Assembly: GCF_947494555.1 (NCBI RefSeq)
Contig: NZ_CANLVF010000005.1
Span: 516,055-580,054, forward strand
Direction of reading: 5' to 3'
Length of the DNA: 64,000 bases
Source: an uncultured Roseibium sp.
GTDB lineage: Bacteria > Pseudomonadota > Alphaproteobacteria > Rhizobiales > Stappiaceae
The position numbers and the translations under genes are program-made. Shown piece by piece: positions 1 to 9,393 of this stretch (the first letter of the stretch is position 1; the number at the start of each line of letters is the position of its first letter). Below the pieces are notes generated by a model that did no database searches, had not been told where the DNA came from, and saw only the letters and a program-made list of their open reading frames with translations.

Positions 1-790
1 ATGCCAATCCCAGGAACGCGGCTGCCGCGCCATAGACCGGGCTTGCAAATCCAAGCAGGAACGGTGCTACGCCGATTGGCGCCAGAAGCAGGGAATAGAC
101 AAGAATGTGGTGCCGAGTGCTGGTCTCGCCGGCAACAACCGGCAACATGGGCACGCCCGCAGCGCGGTAGTCGCCGCTCTTGAACAGTGCCAACGCCCAG
201 AAGTGCGGCGGCGTCCACATGAAAATGATGAGGAACAGAACAAAGCTTTCCAGGCTCACGGACCCGGTCACGGAGGCCCAGCCGACCATTGGCGGAAAAG
301 CGCCCGCCGCACCGCCAATGACGATGTTCTGCGGGGTCGAGCGTTTCAGCCACATTGTGTAAACGACAACGTAGAAGAAGATGGTGAAGGCGAGGAACGC
401 ACCGGCGAACCAGTTGACCAGGAGACCAAGCGTTACGACGGATCCGATCGACAACGTCATGCCGAACGCAAACGCCTCTTCCCTGGTTACTTTCCCAGCG
501 GGGATCGGCCGCTTTTGCGTGCGAGTCATGATCTCGTCGATGTCGGCGTCATACCACATGTTCAGGGCACCGGATGCACCCGCACCGATTGCGATACACA
601 AGATGGCGACCGCGCCGAGAACGGGGTGAACGGTACCGGGCGCAAGCATCAGGCCGACAAACGCAGTGAAGATGACGAGCGACATTACGCGCGGCTTCAG
701 CAGCGAAACATAGTCGCCAACCGAGCCCATGCCACCGTCCCAGACGGCTGTATCCTGACCTATTGTGTCCTGGCGCTCGACGAGCGACAT
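1..790 (-). CDS. ctaB: Protoheme IX farnesyltransferase (heme O synthase), 3' end cut by window edge
   Basis: The minus-strand reading frame is open from an ATG at 790 to the window edge, giving about 263 codons without a stop. An AAGGA Shine-Dalgarno lies about 6 bases before the ATG. The protein is a polytopic UbiA-superfamily prenyltransferase. The first aspartate-rich motif reads LNMWYDADIDE, a PIPAG loop follows, and later come the YTMWLKRSTPQN and WTPPHFWALA stretches typical of CtaB/COX10. The family farnesylates protoheme IX to heme O in the inner membrane, supplying heme a to the aa3 oxidase encoded just upstream by coxB and coxA. Gene order coxB-coxA-ctaB is the classic alphaproteobacterial arrangement. 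The C-terminus lies outside the window. Confidence 0.95.
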   Translation of the reverse strand, partial: MSLVERQDTIGQDTAVWDGGMGSVGDYVSLLKPRVMSLVIFTAFVGLMLAPGTVHPVLGAVAILCIAIGAGASGALNMWYDADIDEIMTRTQKRPIPAGKVTREEAFAFGMTLSIGSVVTLGLLVNWFAGAFLAFTIFFYVVVYTMWLKRSTPQNIVIGGAAGAFPPMVGWASVTGSVSLESFVLFLIIFMWTPPHFWALALFKSGDYRAAGVPMLPVVAGETSTRHHILVYSLLLAPIGVAPFLLGFASPVYGAAAAFLGLA

Positions 791-877
791 GCGCGTGTCC
801 TTCAACTTCAAGCTTTTGCCCCGCCCTTCAAACAGGCGGCAGGGACGGTCTTTCCGTCCGGCAGTTTTTCAAAGGAG

Positions 878-902
878 CACCGCGCCATTTGAGGGCGCGG
901 TG
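878..902 (-). terminator. GC-rich hairpin between coxA and ctaB
   Basis: CACCGCGCC (878-886) is perfectly complementary to GGCGCGGTG (894-902) around a 7-base loop. On the minus strand it lies just after the coxA stop and before ctaB, but the following bases (ctcctttga) form only a weak T tract. It could be a partial terminator, an mRNA processing site or a stability element that lowers ctaB expression relative to the oxidase subunits. Confidence 0.35.
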
Positions 903-939
903 TCAGTTTCCATCCAGAGGCATGGCCTCCGAGTGTGCC

Positions 940-2535
940 TTATTTGATCCGCGGCAGCGTTTCGAACTGGTGGAACGGTGGCGGAGAAGACAGGGTCCAC
1001 TCCAGTGTCGTTGCACCTTCGCCCCACGGGTTGTTGCCAACGACACGCTTCTTGGCGAAAGCCTCAAAGATACCGTAGAGGAACACCAGAACCGCAAATG
1101 CGGAAATGTAGGATCCGATGGAAGACACGTAGTTCCAGCCCGCCAGCGCATCCGGATAGTCGGCGTAGCGGCGCGGCATGCCGTTCAGGCCCAGGAAGTG
1201 CTGCGGGAAGAAAACCAGGTTCACGCCGATGAAGGTGATCCAGAAATGGGCCTTGCCAATGGCTTCATTGTACATGTAGCCGAACATCTTCGGGAACCAG
1301 TAGTACCAGGCGGCAAAGATCGCAAACACCGCACCGAGCGACAGCACGTAGTGGAAGTGAGCCACCACATAATATGTGTCGTGGAAGGCGCGATCGAGAC
1401 CGGCGTTTGCCAGCTGAACCCCGGTCACACCACCAACGGTGAACAGGAAGATGAAGCCGATCGCCCAGACCATGGGTGTCTTGAACTCAATGGAACCGCC
1501 CCACATGGTGGCAATCCAGGAGAAAATTTTCACGCCCGTCGGCACCGCGATCACCATCGTGGCAGCAACGAAGTAGGCCTGTGTTTCGGACGACATGCCG
1601 ACCGTGTACATGTGGTGTGCCCACACGATAAAGCCGACAACGCCGATCGCAACCATCGCATAGGCCATCCCGAGATAACCGAAGATCGGCTTACGCGAGA
1701 AGGTGGAGATGATGTGGCTGACGATGCCGAAGCCCGGCAGGATCAGGATGTACACTTCAGGGTGACCGAAGAACCAGAACAGGTGCTGGAACAGGATCGG
1801 ATCACCGCCACCGGCAGGATCGAAGAAGGTCGTACCGAAGTTACGGTCCGTCAGAAGCATTGTGATCGCACCAGCGAGAACCGGCAGCGACAGAAGCAGC
1901 AGGAACGCGGTGATCAGAACCGACCACGCAAACAGCGGCATCTTGTGCAGGGTCATGCCCGGTGCACGCATGTTGAAGATCGTGGTTATGAAGTTGATTG
2001 CACCCAGGATCGACGAAGCACCGGCAATGTGCAGCGACAGGATTGCAAGATCCATTGCCGGTCCCGGTTGCCCTGACGTTGACAGTGGGGGATAGATTGT
2101 CCAGCCGCCGCCGACGCCGTTTCCGCCCGGAGGGCCTTCAACGAAGAGAGACAGGAGCAAAAGCAGGAACGCCGGAGGCAGAAGCCAGAACGAGATGTTG
2201 TTCATGCGAGGGAACGCCATGTCCGGCGCACCGATCATGATCGGCACGAAGTAGTTGGCATAGCCGCCGATCATCGCCGGCATGACCATGAAGAAGATCA
2301 TGATCAGGCCGTGAGCCGTAGTGAACACGTTGAACATGTGCGGGTTGCTGAAGATCTGCATTCCAGGTTCTTGCAGTTCCATTCGCATCCCGACGCTGAG
2401 CGCGCCGCCCACGATCCCGGCAAAGATCGCGAACATGAGATACATCAATCCGATGTCTTTGTGATTGGTCGAATAGACCCACCGGCGCCATCCATAGGGA
2501 TGGTCATGTGCCGCATGTGCTTCGCTCGCAGCCAT
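940..2535 (-). CDS. ctaD: Cytochrome c oxidase subunit I (aa3-type)
   Basis: This 531-residue membrane protein is the catalytic subunit of the aa3 cytochrome c oxidase, reducing O2 to water and pumping protons at the inner membrane. Visible ligands are H75 (TAHG, low-spin heme a), H258 and Y262 in WFFGHPEVY (CuB with the cross-linked tyrosine), H307/H308 (CuB), and H393/H395 in VAHFHYV (the two heme irons). The N-terminal YSTNHKDIG motif is also typical. The start ATG at 2535 is preceded by GAGGGAG. Length matches alphaproteobacterial CtaD. It lies 76 bases downstream of coxB and is surely cotranscribed with it. Nothing appears degenerate. Confidence 0.98.
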   Translation of the reverse strand: MAASEAHAAHDHPYGWRRWVYSTNHKDIGLMYLMFAIFAGIVGGALSVGMRMELQEPGMQIFSNPHMFNVFTTAHGLIMIFFMVMPAMIGGYANYFVPIMIGAPDMAFPRMNNISFWLLPPAFLLLLLSLFVEGPPGGNGVGGGWTIYPPLSTSGQPGPAMDLAILSLHIAGASSILGAINFITTIFNMRAPGMTLHKMPLFAWSVLITAFLLLLSLPVLAGAITMLLTDRNFGTTFFDPAGGGDPILFQHLFWFFGHPEVYILILPGFGIVSHIISTFSRKPIFGYLGMAYAMVAIGVVGFIVWAHHMYTVGMSSETQAYFVAATMVIAVPTGVKIFSWIATMWGGSIEFKTPMVWAIGFIFLFTVGGVTGVQLANAGLDRAFHDTYYVVAHFHYVLSLGAVFAIFAAWYYWFPKMFGYMYNEAIGKAHFWITFIGVNLVFFPQHFLGLNGMPRRYADYPDALAGWNYVSSIGSYISAFAVLVFLYGIFEAFAKKRVVGNNPWGEGATTLEWTLSSPPPFHQFETLPRIK

Positions 2536-2611
2536 TTGGGGCTCCCTCTTTAAATTCCTTCAGCAGCGCTGCGTCTTATCGCGCGGTGCCTGACAAACGA
2601 AAGCCGCCGCG

Positions 2612-3559
2612 TTACTTCGCGGCGACTGAGATGTCTTCAAGCTTGCCAGCCGCAAGCTTCTTTTGTTCGTTGATGGACGCCATCAGCTGCTTGTTCGCGC
2701 CGTCCAGATCTTCCTGTGCCGCAGTAACCCAGGTCTGGAACTGCTCTTTGGAAACTACACGGATCGCAATCGGCATGAACGCGTGGTTGACACCGCACAA
2801 CTCCGAGCACTGTCCGTAGTAGACACCTTCCTCGCGAGCACGGAACCAAGTTTCGTTCAGGCGGCCCGGAATAGCGTCGATCTTGAGGCCCATGGACGGC
2901 ATCGCGAAAGCGTGAATGACGTCTTCCGCGGTGACCTGAAGGCGTACCGTGGTGTCGACCGGAACCACGAGATCGTTGTCGACGGCGAGCAAACGCGGAA
3001 CCTCGTTGATGGTCACGCCACGCTCCGTGGCGACTTCCTGACGCGCGACCACATCGGCCTCAGGATCAAGCGGATCTCCGAGCATGTAGGAATCGAAGTA
3101 AAGGTCACCCATACCTTCGTCGTTATACTCGTAGCCCCAGTACCACTGATAACCGATGGCCTTCACGGTCATTTCGTAGTCCGGAATATCGAGCTGCTTG
3201 TACAGCAGGCGGAAGGACGGGATCGCGATCACGACCAGTACGAGGATCGGGATAACCGTCCAGGCCACCTCAATCATGGTGTTGTGCGACGTGCGCGAAG
3301 GCACCGGATTGGCCTTGGCACTGAATTTCACAATGCAGATGATCAGCAGAGCGAGAACGAACAGGGTGATCACCGTAATGATGATCAACGTGAAGGCGTT
3401 GAACCAGGTGATATCGTCCATCATGTCTGACACCGAGGCCTGAAACCCCAGCTGCCAGTTCGTCATGCCGGATTCAGCTGCAAGAGCCGCGGTGGACACT
3501 CCAGCGAAAGTTGCCGCCATACTGGCGATTGTCATGAGACGCTTGAAGATAGCCTTCAC
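2612..3559 (-). CDS. ctaC: Cytochrome c oxidase subunit II
   Basis: CtaC carries the binuclear CuA centre that takes electrons from cytochrome c. I choose the GTG at 3559 (315 residues) because AAGGGAG lies 7 bases before it and it opens directly into a signal peptide ending near ALAA. A longer in-frame extension to 3625 has no such support. After the signal come two transmembrane helices (roughly residues 52-80 and 98-120) and a periplasmic cupredoxin domain. In this numbering the CuA ligands are visible as H216, C251, C255 (QCSELCG), H259 and M262. QWYWGYEY is the aromatic stretch used for electron entry. It is the first gene of the coxB-coxA-ctaB transcription unit. Confidence 0.97.
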   Translation of the reverse strand: MKAIFKRLMTIASMAATFAGVSTAALAAESGMTNWQLGFQASVSDMMDDITWFNAFTLIIITVITLFVLALLIICIVKFSAKANPVPSRTSHNTMIEVAWTVIPILVLVVIAIPSFRLLYKQLDIPDYEMTVKAIGYQWYWGYEYNDEGMGDLYFDSYMLGDPLDPEADVVARQEVATERGVTINEVPRLLAVDNDLVVPVDTTVRLQVTAEDVIHAFAMPSMGLKIDAIPGRLNETWFRAREEGVYYGQCSELCGVNHAFMPIAIRVVSKEQFQTWVTAAQEDLDGANKQLMASINEQKKLAAGKLEDISVAAK

Positions 3560-4074
3560 GTCTGCGCTCCCTTCCCTCAGCCGCACGAACGCGGCACATG
3601 CATACATCCCGGACCTACGATCCATTCCATTCTGGTGGGGCAGTAACGGGCTTGACGCAACTTCGCAAGCCTGAATCCACTGGCACCATAAACCGGAAAG
3701 CCCATTCAGGTAATCGGAATATAACCATAAACCTATATGAAGGGCGATGGTTACATTCGGCCAGAGCGGCGATCTGCCGCATCACCCTGCCAACACCATT
3801 GTGCCGCACAAAAACCACAAGAAACGCCGAGCCGCAACGATATTTCCAACTTTTCGGCCACGTCCGGAGGTCTCTTGCGATTGAGGCATATCAAGGACAC
3901 GTGGAATTTGGACAAAAAACAAGGCTAATCGACCGTCAAGCCCCCTGTGAGACTGGAATCGCACGCCATCATGCGGCAAGGTCTGGCCGGGATAACACCA
4001 TGATTCGCGGAGCAGGCGGTTTTCAGCCGGATCTGAGCGCAGAAGAATCGGATAAAGATTGACCGGAGGAATTC
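3560..4074. other. Divergent intergenic region between coxB and the IalB gene
   Basis: About 515 bases with no convincing gene. The open frames here have unlikely composition and no ribosome-binding sites. The region must hold the promoters of both divergent units. I can point to a repeated decamer at 3685-3733 and an AT-rich stretch around 3715-3740, but I cannot assign promoter boxes with confidence. Confidence 0.5.
3685..3733. repeat. Two direct copies of ACCATAAACC upstream of coxB
   Basis: ACCATAAACC occurs at 3685-3694 and again at 3724-3733, start to start 39 bases (nearly four helical turns). They lie 126-174 bases upstream of the coxB start. The spacing and position fit a regulator-binding pair, but no known factor is recognised and two 10-base copies could be chance. 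Confidence 0.3.
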
Positions 4075-4635
4075 TTGTCAACACACACGCAGCAGTCTTT
4101 CAACACCGGCGGCGCTGACCGTTTCAAGCCGTCACTTTCAACACTCGCTGTCGTTGCCGGACTCTTGTTCGGTTTATTCGTCCAGGGAGCGCCGACGGCC
4201 ATGGCGCAGGGCGAAGTCCGTGCTTCGCACGGAGACTGGCAAATGCGCTGTGACACGCCACCGGGCGCTGCCGGCGAACAATGTGCCCTGATTCAAAACG
4301 TGACCGCATCCGACCGGGAGAACGTCGGTCTTTCGGTGATCGTGCTGAAAACAGCGGACAAGCAGGCAAGAATTCTTCGCGTCCTTGCACCGCTCGGTGT
4401 TCTGCTGCCGTCCGGCCTCGGATTGCGTGTCGATAACGCCGATATCGGGCGCGCCGGTTTTGTCCGTTGCCTGCCTAACGGGTGCATCGCCGAGGTGATC
4501 CTGGAAGATGAGTTGCTGACAAAACTGAAGGGTGGCGCCCAGGCCACATTCATCATTTTCCAGACACCCGAAGAAGGCATCGGCATTCCGATTTCCCTGA
4601 ATGGATTTTCAGCCGGTTTCGACGCCCTGCCCTAG
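4075..4635 (+). CDS. Invasion-associated locus B (IalB) family exported protein
   Basis: This 186-residue protein starts at a TTG immediately after a strong GGAGGA ribosome-binding site (4065-4070). An N-terminal hydrophobic segment (about residues 21-44) ends in AMAQ, consistent with Sec export. The mature domain begins with the HGDWQMRC motif of IalB proteins and has the expected cysteine pairs, one in MRCDTPPG...QCAL and another in VRCLPNGC. IalB was named in Bartonella for erythrocyte association. In free-living alphaproteobacteria the family is widespread, periplasmic and of unknown function, so the name should not be read as virulence. It is divergent from the cytochrome oxidase operon. 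Confidence 0.85.
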   Translation: MSTHTQQSFNTGGADRFKPSLSTLAVVAGLLFGLFVQGAPTAMAQGEVRASHGDWQMRCDTPPGAAGEQCALIQNVTASDRENVGLSVIVLKTADKQARILRVLAPLGVLLPSGLGLRVDNADIGRAGFVRCLPNGCIAEVILEDELLTKLKGGAQATFIIFQTPEEGIGIPISLNGFSAGFDALP

Positions 4636-4683
4636 ACTTTACGGATCCGGCAAGCCTCACCGAAAGGGGATTTCCGAAGAGGA

Positions 4684-6471
4684 CTATTCGGCAGGAGCGT
4701 CCTGCCGGTCCTTGTTGGGCTTGCGAGGGGTCACCTTGTGTAACCGGTCCGACCCGGCGAACATGCCTTTCTCGAGTTGAACTGCAAGGCGTTCCTCATC
4801 CCGCCTGCGCACGTCCTCCTCGATCTGGTCGATCCGGTCGAGCGGCGTTCCAAGTGCTTCAAGCGCGGCGCGTCCGAAGACAACGCTTGATTCGAACGTC
4901 TCGCGGATCTGGAAATCCACACCGCGCCGGGTAAGGTCCATCACGTGTGCCCTGTCGGTTGCGCGGCAAAAGATCAGAGCATCGGGAAAACCGTCCCGGA
5001 TCTGATCGATCGACCTTGCCATGACCTTGTCATTTTCAATGCACATGGCAACGAGCGCCGATTTGCCGGCCCCAGCCGCAGCCAGAACATCTGCCCTTGT
5101 GGCATCGCCGTAGTAAACCTTGTAGCCCTGCTTGCGGGCGTAATCGATACGGTCGGGCCGATTGTCGATGGCGGTGATTTCAAGCCCTTCCGAGGTCAGG
5201 ATCTGGGCGACGACCATGCCGAAGCGGCCAAAACCAATGACAAGCACTGTTGGCGCTGCCTCCTCAAAGGTCTCGATCGACGGATTTTCAACTCCCCGTG
5301 CCTTGGCCCTGGCGGCCAGCTTATCGAGACCAAGGCATGCGAGCGGCGTCAGCAGCATCGTCAGGATGACCACGGCGTTCAGCAGGTTGGCGGTCTGATA
5401 GTTCAAAAGGCTGTTGCTGACGGCAGCAGTGAACAGAACGAATGCGAACTCCCCGCCCTGCGGCAGCGTTACGGCAATGCGCATCGCGTCCGAATTCGAC
5501 GAGCCGGTTCCCCGCGACAGTGCCCAAAGGAAAACACCCTTCAGCACCATGACAATCGCAACACCTGCGGCAACGAGTAGCCAGTTCTCGATCACCAGCG
5601 ACACATCGAGCGACATGCCGACGGCAACAAAAAACAACCCCATCAACAAGGAGCGGAAGGGCTCGATGTCGGCTTCAAGCGTGTGCCGGAAACTGGATTC
5701 GGCCAATAGAACGCCGGCAAGAAATGCTCCGAGAGCCATCGACAGGCCGACGGAATGCATGATCCCGGCACTCCCGAGGGCCACAAGGAGAGCTGCGGTA
5801 AGCATGACTTCGCGTGCACGGCTTGCCGCCAGGAACAGAAAGATTGGCGAGATAAGATAGCGTCCGGTCAAGATAACCGCCGCAACGGCGCCGAGAACGA
5901 TCATGACCTCGCTGGCAATTTCTGTCGCCGTGGACGGCCCTTCGCCCGGCGCAAGAATGGCAACCATTGCCAGCAGCGGAACGATAGCGATGTCCTGCAG
6001 CAAAAGGATCCCGAATGCGCGCTGCCCGTAGGGAGACGAAAGCTGGCCGCGCTCCTGCAGGATTTGCAGTGCAAATGCCGTTGATGACAGCGCAAGTCCG
6101 AACCCGGCAACAAAAGCTGTTGAATAGGGCATCCCGAAAAGCCGCGCGACCGCAAACAGGCAGATACCGGTCAGAACGACCTGCGCCGTTCCCAACCCGA
6201 AAATGTCCCGTTTCATGCGCCAGAGTTTTTGCGGATCAAGTTCCAGCCCGATGACAAACAACAGGAGAACGACCCCGAGCTCCGCAACATGAAGAACATC
6301 TTCCCCGGAGCCCAGGAGCTGTAAGCCGTGTGGCCCGATCGCCGCACCAGCCGCCAGATAGCCCACAACCGAACCCAGACCAAGCCGCTTGGCGATCGGC
6401 ACCGCGACACAGGTGGCAGCCAGAAACACAATCGCTTCGGCAAAAAACGGAGGTGCGCCCTCTGCTGCCAT
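4684..6471 (-). CDS. Kef-type monovalent cation:proton antiporter (CPA2) with RCK domain
   Basis: The start ATG at 6471 follows GGGGAG and gives 595 residues. An in-frame extension to 6546 is less likely. The first ~380 residues are a string of hydrophobic helices with the CPA2 hallmarks GYLAAGAAIGPHG and ELGVVLLLFVIGLEL. The C-terminal third is an RCK/TrkA-N Rossmann domain opening with VLVIGFGRFG (GxGxxG) and an aspartate at the end of beta-2 (AIDNRPDR), which suggests NAD(H) or another nucleotide as ligand. The protein ends in a charged tail. KefB/KefC proteins exchange K+ for H+ and are gated by glutathione adducts. Whether this one is glutathione-gated cannot be told from the sequence. 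Confidence 0.88.
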   Translation of the reverse strand: MAAEGAPPFFAEAIVFLAATCVAVPIAKRLGLGSVVGYLAAGAAIGPHGLQLLGSGEDVLHVAELGVVLLLFVIGLELDPQKLWRMKRDIFGLGTAQVVLTGICLFAVARLFGMPYSTAFVAGFGLALSSTAFALQILQERGQLSSPYGQRAFGILLLQDIAIVPLLAMVAILAPGEGPSTATEIASEVMIVLGAVAAVILTGRYLISPIFLFLAASRAREVMLTAALLVALGSAGIMHSVGLSMALGAFLAGVLLAESSFRHTLEADIEPFRSLLMGLFFVAVGMSLDVSLVIENWLLVAAGVAIVMVLKGVFLWALSRGTGSSNSDAMRIAVTLPQGGEFAFVLFTAAVSNSLLNYQTANLLNAVVILTMLLTPLACLGLDKLAARAKARGVENPSIETFEEAAPTVLVIGFGRFGMVVAQILTSEGLEITAIDNRPDRIDYARKQGYKVYYGDATRADVLAAAGAGKSALVAMCIENDKVMARSIDQIRDGFPDALIFCRATDRAHVMDLTRRGVDFQIRETFESSVVFGRAALEALGTPLDRIDQIEEDVRRRDEERLAVQLEKGMFAGSDRLHKVTPRKPNKDRQDAPAE

Positions 6472-6821
6472 CCCATCTCCCCTGCCGTCAGGCTGAAAAT
6501 CCCCTCCCCCAGCATGACAGCCAGGGAGTTGATTCCATCTTAACAAAACTCAAGTGGTTTAACTTTGACAAAACCAAAAAAAACGCAGCAACAAGAGATC
6601 AAAAAATGGACAGAGCTGCTAAATCAAAGAGCCAATTTCTGAATTGAAAGCAGACTAAGCAGAAACACGTAAAGAATTATCGTCATTTTCCATCGAGAAA
6701 GTCTTGAGGGCGGTGACTTGGCCGCGCGGGTTTACAGGTTTCGCAATTGCCTAAACAGGCATCGCGTCCGTACTCTCGCTGTGGTTCGGGCGGCTGCAGC
6801 CAATCGGCGTCCCTTTGGAGA

Positions 6822-7436
6822 TCAAACCAGGTTATGACGCCCGAGAAACCCTAGAAGCTCGTCGACGGTCGTATAGACATGTCCTGCCATTCCAGCCTCT
6901 ACCGCGCCTGCAACATTTGCCGGATTGTCGTCGATAAACGCGCTTTCCTCCGGAGCGTAGCCGTATTTTTTACATAGGCGCAGATAGACGGACGGATCTG
7001 GCTTCCGAGCCTTGAACTCAGCTGAGACGTGCGCTTTTTCTCCAAATATTTCGACGACTTCCGGCGCACAGGTTGGCAATGCCGCTTTCAGCATCATGCC
7101 GTTGTTGGTCAACAGAGCCAGATCGGCGCCCGGTTTCAACCGGCGCACCAGCTCAAGCACGTCCGGTCGGGCCCGCATCATCTTGCGCCGGATATCCGCC
7201 CAGGTGCCGAAATCAATCGGGTAGCCGAGCAACTCCGCATATTGTGCGAGGTAGCCCTCCGGTGTGTCGGGCGATCCAGCTTCCGCCGCCGCCTCCTGCG
7301 GTCCGCCCCACACCGCCCGGTCAATCTCTGCGGCCGCTCGGCCGGTGAGCTGTTCCAGGAGTTTCAAACGGGTCTGGTGATCGTAGTCATAAAGCACCTG
7401 ATCCATGTCGAAGACGACAAACCTGATGTCAGGCAT
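6822..7436 (-). CDS. HAD-superfamily (subfamily IA) hydrolase
   Basis: From the ATG at 7436, which has GGAG 6 bases upstream, the product is 204 residues. A GTG four codons earlier is less well placed. HAD motif I is FDMDQVLYD, with nucleophile and acid aspartates but a glutamine where most members have glycine. Motif II is LLTNN, motif III is KARKPDP and motif IV is FIDDNPANV. An alpha-helical cap lies between motifs I and II. The family hydrolyses small phosphate esters and the substrate is not deducible. It lies 22 bases downstream of tldD on the same strand and is probably cotranscribed. Confidence 0.85.
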   Translation of the reverse strand: MPDIRFVVFDMDQVLYDYDHQTRLKLLEQLTGRAAAEIDRAVWGGPQEAAAEAGSPDTPEGYLAQYAELLGYPIDFGTWADIRRKMMRARPDVLELVRRLKPGADLALLTNNGMMLKAALPTCAPEVVEIFGEKAHVSAEFKARKPDPSVYLRLCKKYGYAPEESAFIDDNPANVAGAVEAGMAGHVYTTVDELLGFLGRHNLV

Positions 7437-7458
7437 TTTCAACTCCACGCGCAGCTTA

Positions 7459-8883
7459 TCAGACCGCCGTTCCGCCGATCGTCATTTCGTTGATGCGCAT
7501 GGACGGCTGGCCAACGCCGACAGGAACACCTTGTCCCTGCTTTCCACAGATGCCCATGCCCGGGTCGAGCTTCATGTCATTACCGATCATCGAAACGCGG
7601 GTGAGCGCATCGGGTCCATTACCGATCAGCATTGCCCCTTTTACAGGCGCACCGACCTTGCCGTTTTCAACACGGTAGGCCTCCGTGCAGGAAAACACGA
7701 ATTTTCCAGACGTGATGTCGACCTGTCCGCCGCCGAAGGAAACGGCATAGATCCCATCCTTGACGGAACTCAGTATTTCTTCGGGATCCTTGTCACCCGC
7801 CATCATCACGGTATTGGTCATGCGCGGCATCGGGATATGCGCGAAGGACTGCCGTCGGCCGTTGCCGGTCGGTTCCATTCCCATCAGCCGCGCATTCTGT
7901 CTGTCTTGCATATAGCCTTTCAATATGCCGTCCTCGATCAGAACGGTACGGCTTGCGGGCGTACCCTCGTCGTCAACACTGAGGGATCCGCGCCTGTCCG
8001 GGATCGTGCCATCGTCGACGATCGTCACGCCTGGCGAGGCGACTCGCTCGCCCATTAGGCCAGCGAAAGCGGAAGTTTTCTTGCGGTTGAAATCACCTTC
8101 CAGACCGTGGCCGACGGCTTCATGAAGGAGGATTCCCGGCCAGCCCGGGCCGAGAACAACATCGAAGGAGCCTGCCGGTGCAGGGACGGCTTCGAGGTTT
8201 ACCAGTGCCTGGCGCAGCGCTTCGTCAACGCCGCCCTGCCAATTTTCGGTCGTGATGAACTTCTCGAACCCTTCCCGGCCGCCGCAGCCGAATGATCCGC
8301 TTTCCTGGCGTTCGTCATTTCCGGCAACGACAGAAATCGAAAGCCGCACCATCGGGCGAACATCGCGTACCAGATGTCCGTCGGCGCGCAGGATTTCCAC
8401 GACCTGCCAAGAACCTGCGACGGAGGCCGTGACCTGTCTGACGCGCGGGTCTTTTGCTCTCGCATAGGCGTCGATCTCCTGGAGAAGCTTGACCTTCTCC
8501 TCGAAACTCGGACCACCAAGCGGGTTTGCGTCGGTGTAAAGCGAGTGGTTTGTGCGCGCTGGTGGGGCGGCGTAGGTTCCCGAGTAGCCTTTCTTGACAG
8601 CGCTGACAGCTTCGGCTGCGCGCTTGAGCGCTTGTTCCGAAATGTCACCGGCATGGGCATATCCCGCCGCTTCGCCCGCCACAGCTCTCAGACCGAACCC
8701 TTGAGCCGTATCGTAATTCGCGCCCTTGAGCCGCCCGTTGTCAAAAACGAGGCCTTCCGTTTGCCGGTACTCGACAAAAAGCTCACCATCATCTGCACCT
8801 GCCAGAGCGTCTTTGGTAATCCGTTTTGCAGCGTCCAGCCCGAGGCCGGACGTTTCGATGAGATCCGTTGTCGAAAGGGTCAT
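7459..8883 (-). CDS. tldD: Metalloprotease TldD
   Basis: The 474-residue product matches TldD over its full length. The zinc site HEAVGH (H254, E255, H259) is intact, followed by GLEGDFNRKKTSAF. The C-terminal region holds the conserved cysteine in FVFSCTEAY that supplies the third ligand, and the GNGPDALTRVSMIGNDM block. In Escherichia coli TldD pairs with TldE (PmbA) to form a heterodimeric peptidase that degrades unfolded peptides and processes microcin B17. Here the partner tldE lies 5.2 kb away at 14062-15405 in a separate operon on the same strand. A short hairpin is visible in the leader (8901-8918). Confidence 0.95.
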   Translation of the reverse strand: MTLSTTDLIETSGLGLDAAKRITKDALAGADDGELFVEYRQTEGLVFDNGRLKGANYDTAQGFGLRAVAGEAAGYAHAGDISEQALKRAAEAVSAVKKGYSGTYAAPPARTNHSLYTDANPLGGPSFEEKVKLLQEIDAYARAKDPRVRQVTASVAGSWQVVEILRADGHLVRDVRPMVRLSISVVAGNDERQESGSFGCGGREGFEKFITTENWQGGVDEALRQALVNLEAVPAPAGSFDVVLGPGWPGILLHEAVGHGLEGDFNRKKTSAFAGLMGERVASPGVTIVDDGTIPDRRGSLSVDDEGTPASRTVLIEDGILKGYMQDRQNARLMGMEPTGNGRRQSFAHIPMPRMTNTVMMAGDKDPEEILSSVKDGIYAVSFGGGQVDITSGKFVFSCTEAYRVENGKVGAPVKGAMLIGNGPDALTRVSMIGNDMKLDPGMGICGKQGQGVPVGVGQPSMRINEMTIGGTAV

Positions 8884-9165
8884 TTCTGTATCCTGTCTTC
8901 GTCTTCGAAAAAGAAGACGTCCATATGCGCGCTTTTTCAGGCAGCGAATTGATTGTTTGTAACGAACATAGGTGCCTTGCGTCCTTTTTTCACTTCAAAA
9001 GCCCAAAAATCCACTTGCGGCTATTTTAACCTGAATATAAAACTCATGTTATCTTCTCCTCCAAAGAGAAGTACTCAATAGCCCCGCCCGTTTCAGGGCC
9101 GAGCCAACATCCAAGAAAATTCAACCGAACCGTCACGCTTGACCGCGTGAGGAGAGTGTATTCGC

Positions 9166-9393
9166 ATGTCAGCATCAAAGGGGGTGCCTGCCTCGGGCAG
9201 CATCAATTTGTTTCAGGAGCTTGCCGCGCAGCGCGGCGAAGGACTTCATCCGTTTCTTCTTGAAGCCCTGGCGAAAACCGGCTCCGTTTCGGGGCCGCTG
9301 GCCGACAGCGAGACGAACAGCGCAAACGTCATTCCTGTGCAGTTTGGCAAGTTGCCGTCGTCCCGCGACGATCAGAAAGAAGCCACCAGATGA
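9166..9393 (+). CDS. Small hypothetical protein, first of a coupled pair
   Basis: This 75-residue frame starts with ATG after a strong GAGGAGAG ribosome-binding site, and its stop overlaps the next gene by 4 bases (ATGA). Both points favour a real gene. The product is hydrophilic, rich in serine, glycine and alanine, with a short amphipathic stretch NLFQELAAQ and no transmembrane helix or signal peptide. I do not recognise the family. The 280-base leader carries two short hairpins (for example CTTCTC/GAGAAG at 9053-9071), so the leader may be structured. Function is unknown. Confidence 0.5.
   Translation: MSASKGVPASGSINLFQELAAQRGEGLHPFLLEALAKTGSVSGPLADSETNSANVIPVQFGKLPSSRDDQKEATR

Noticed and set aside
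940..2076. Long plus-strand frames opposite coxA
   Set aside because: Shadows of the strongly supported subunit I gene. Composition is rich in Arg/His/Asp, as expected for antisense of membrane codons.
3598..4062. 154-codon plus-strand frame upstream of the IalB gene
   Set aside because: No ribosome-binding site, unlikely amino acid composition, and it lies in a divergent promoter region.
4075..4635. IalB gene as a virulence factor
   Set aside because: The family is widespread in free-living alphaproteobacteria, so the name alone does not indicate invasion of host cells.
6547..6821. Shared words AAGTGGTT and AACTTTG here and at 15628-15655
   Set aside because: The two words occur in opposite order and the surrounding sequence differs, so this is probably coincidence in AT-rich promoters and not a common operator.
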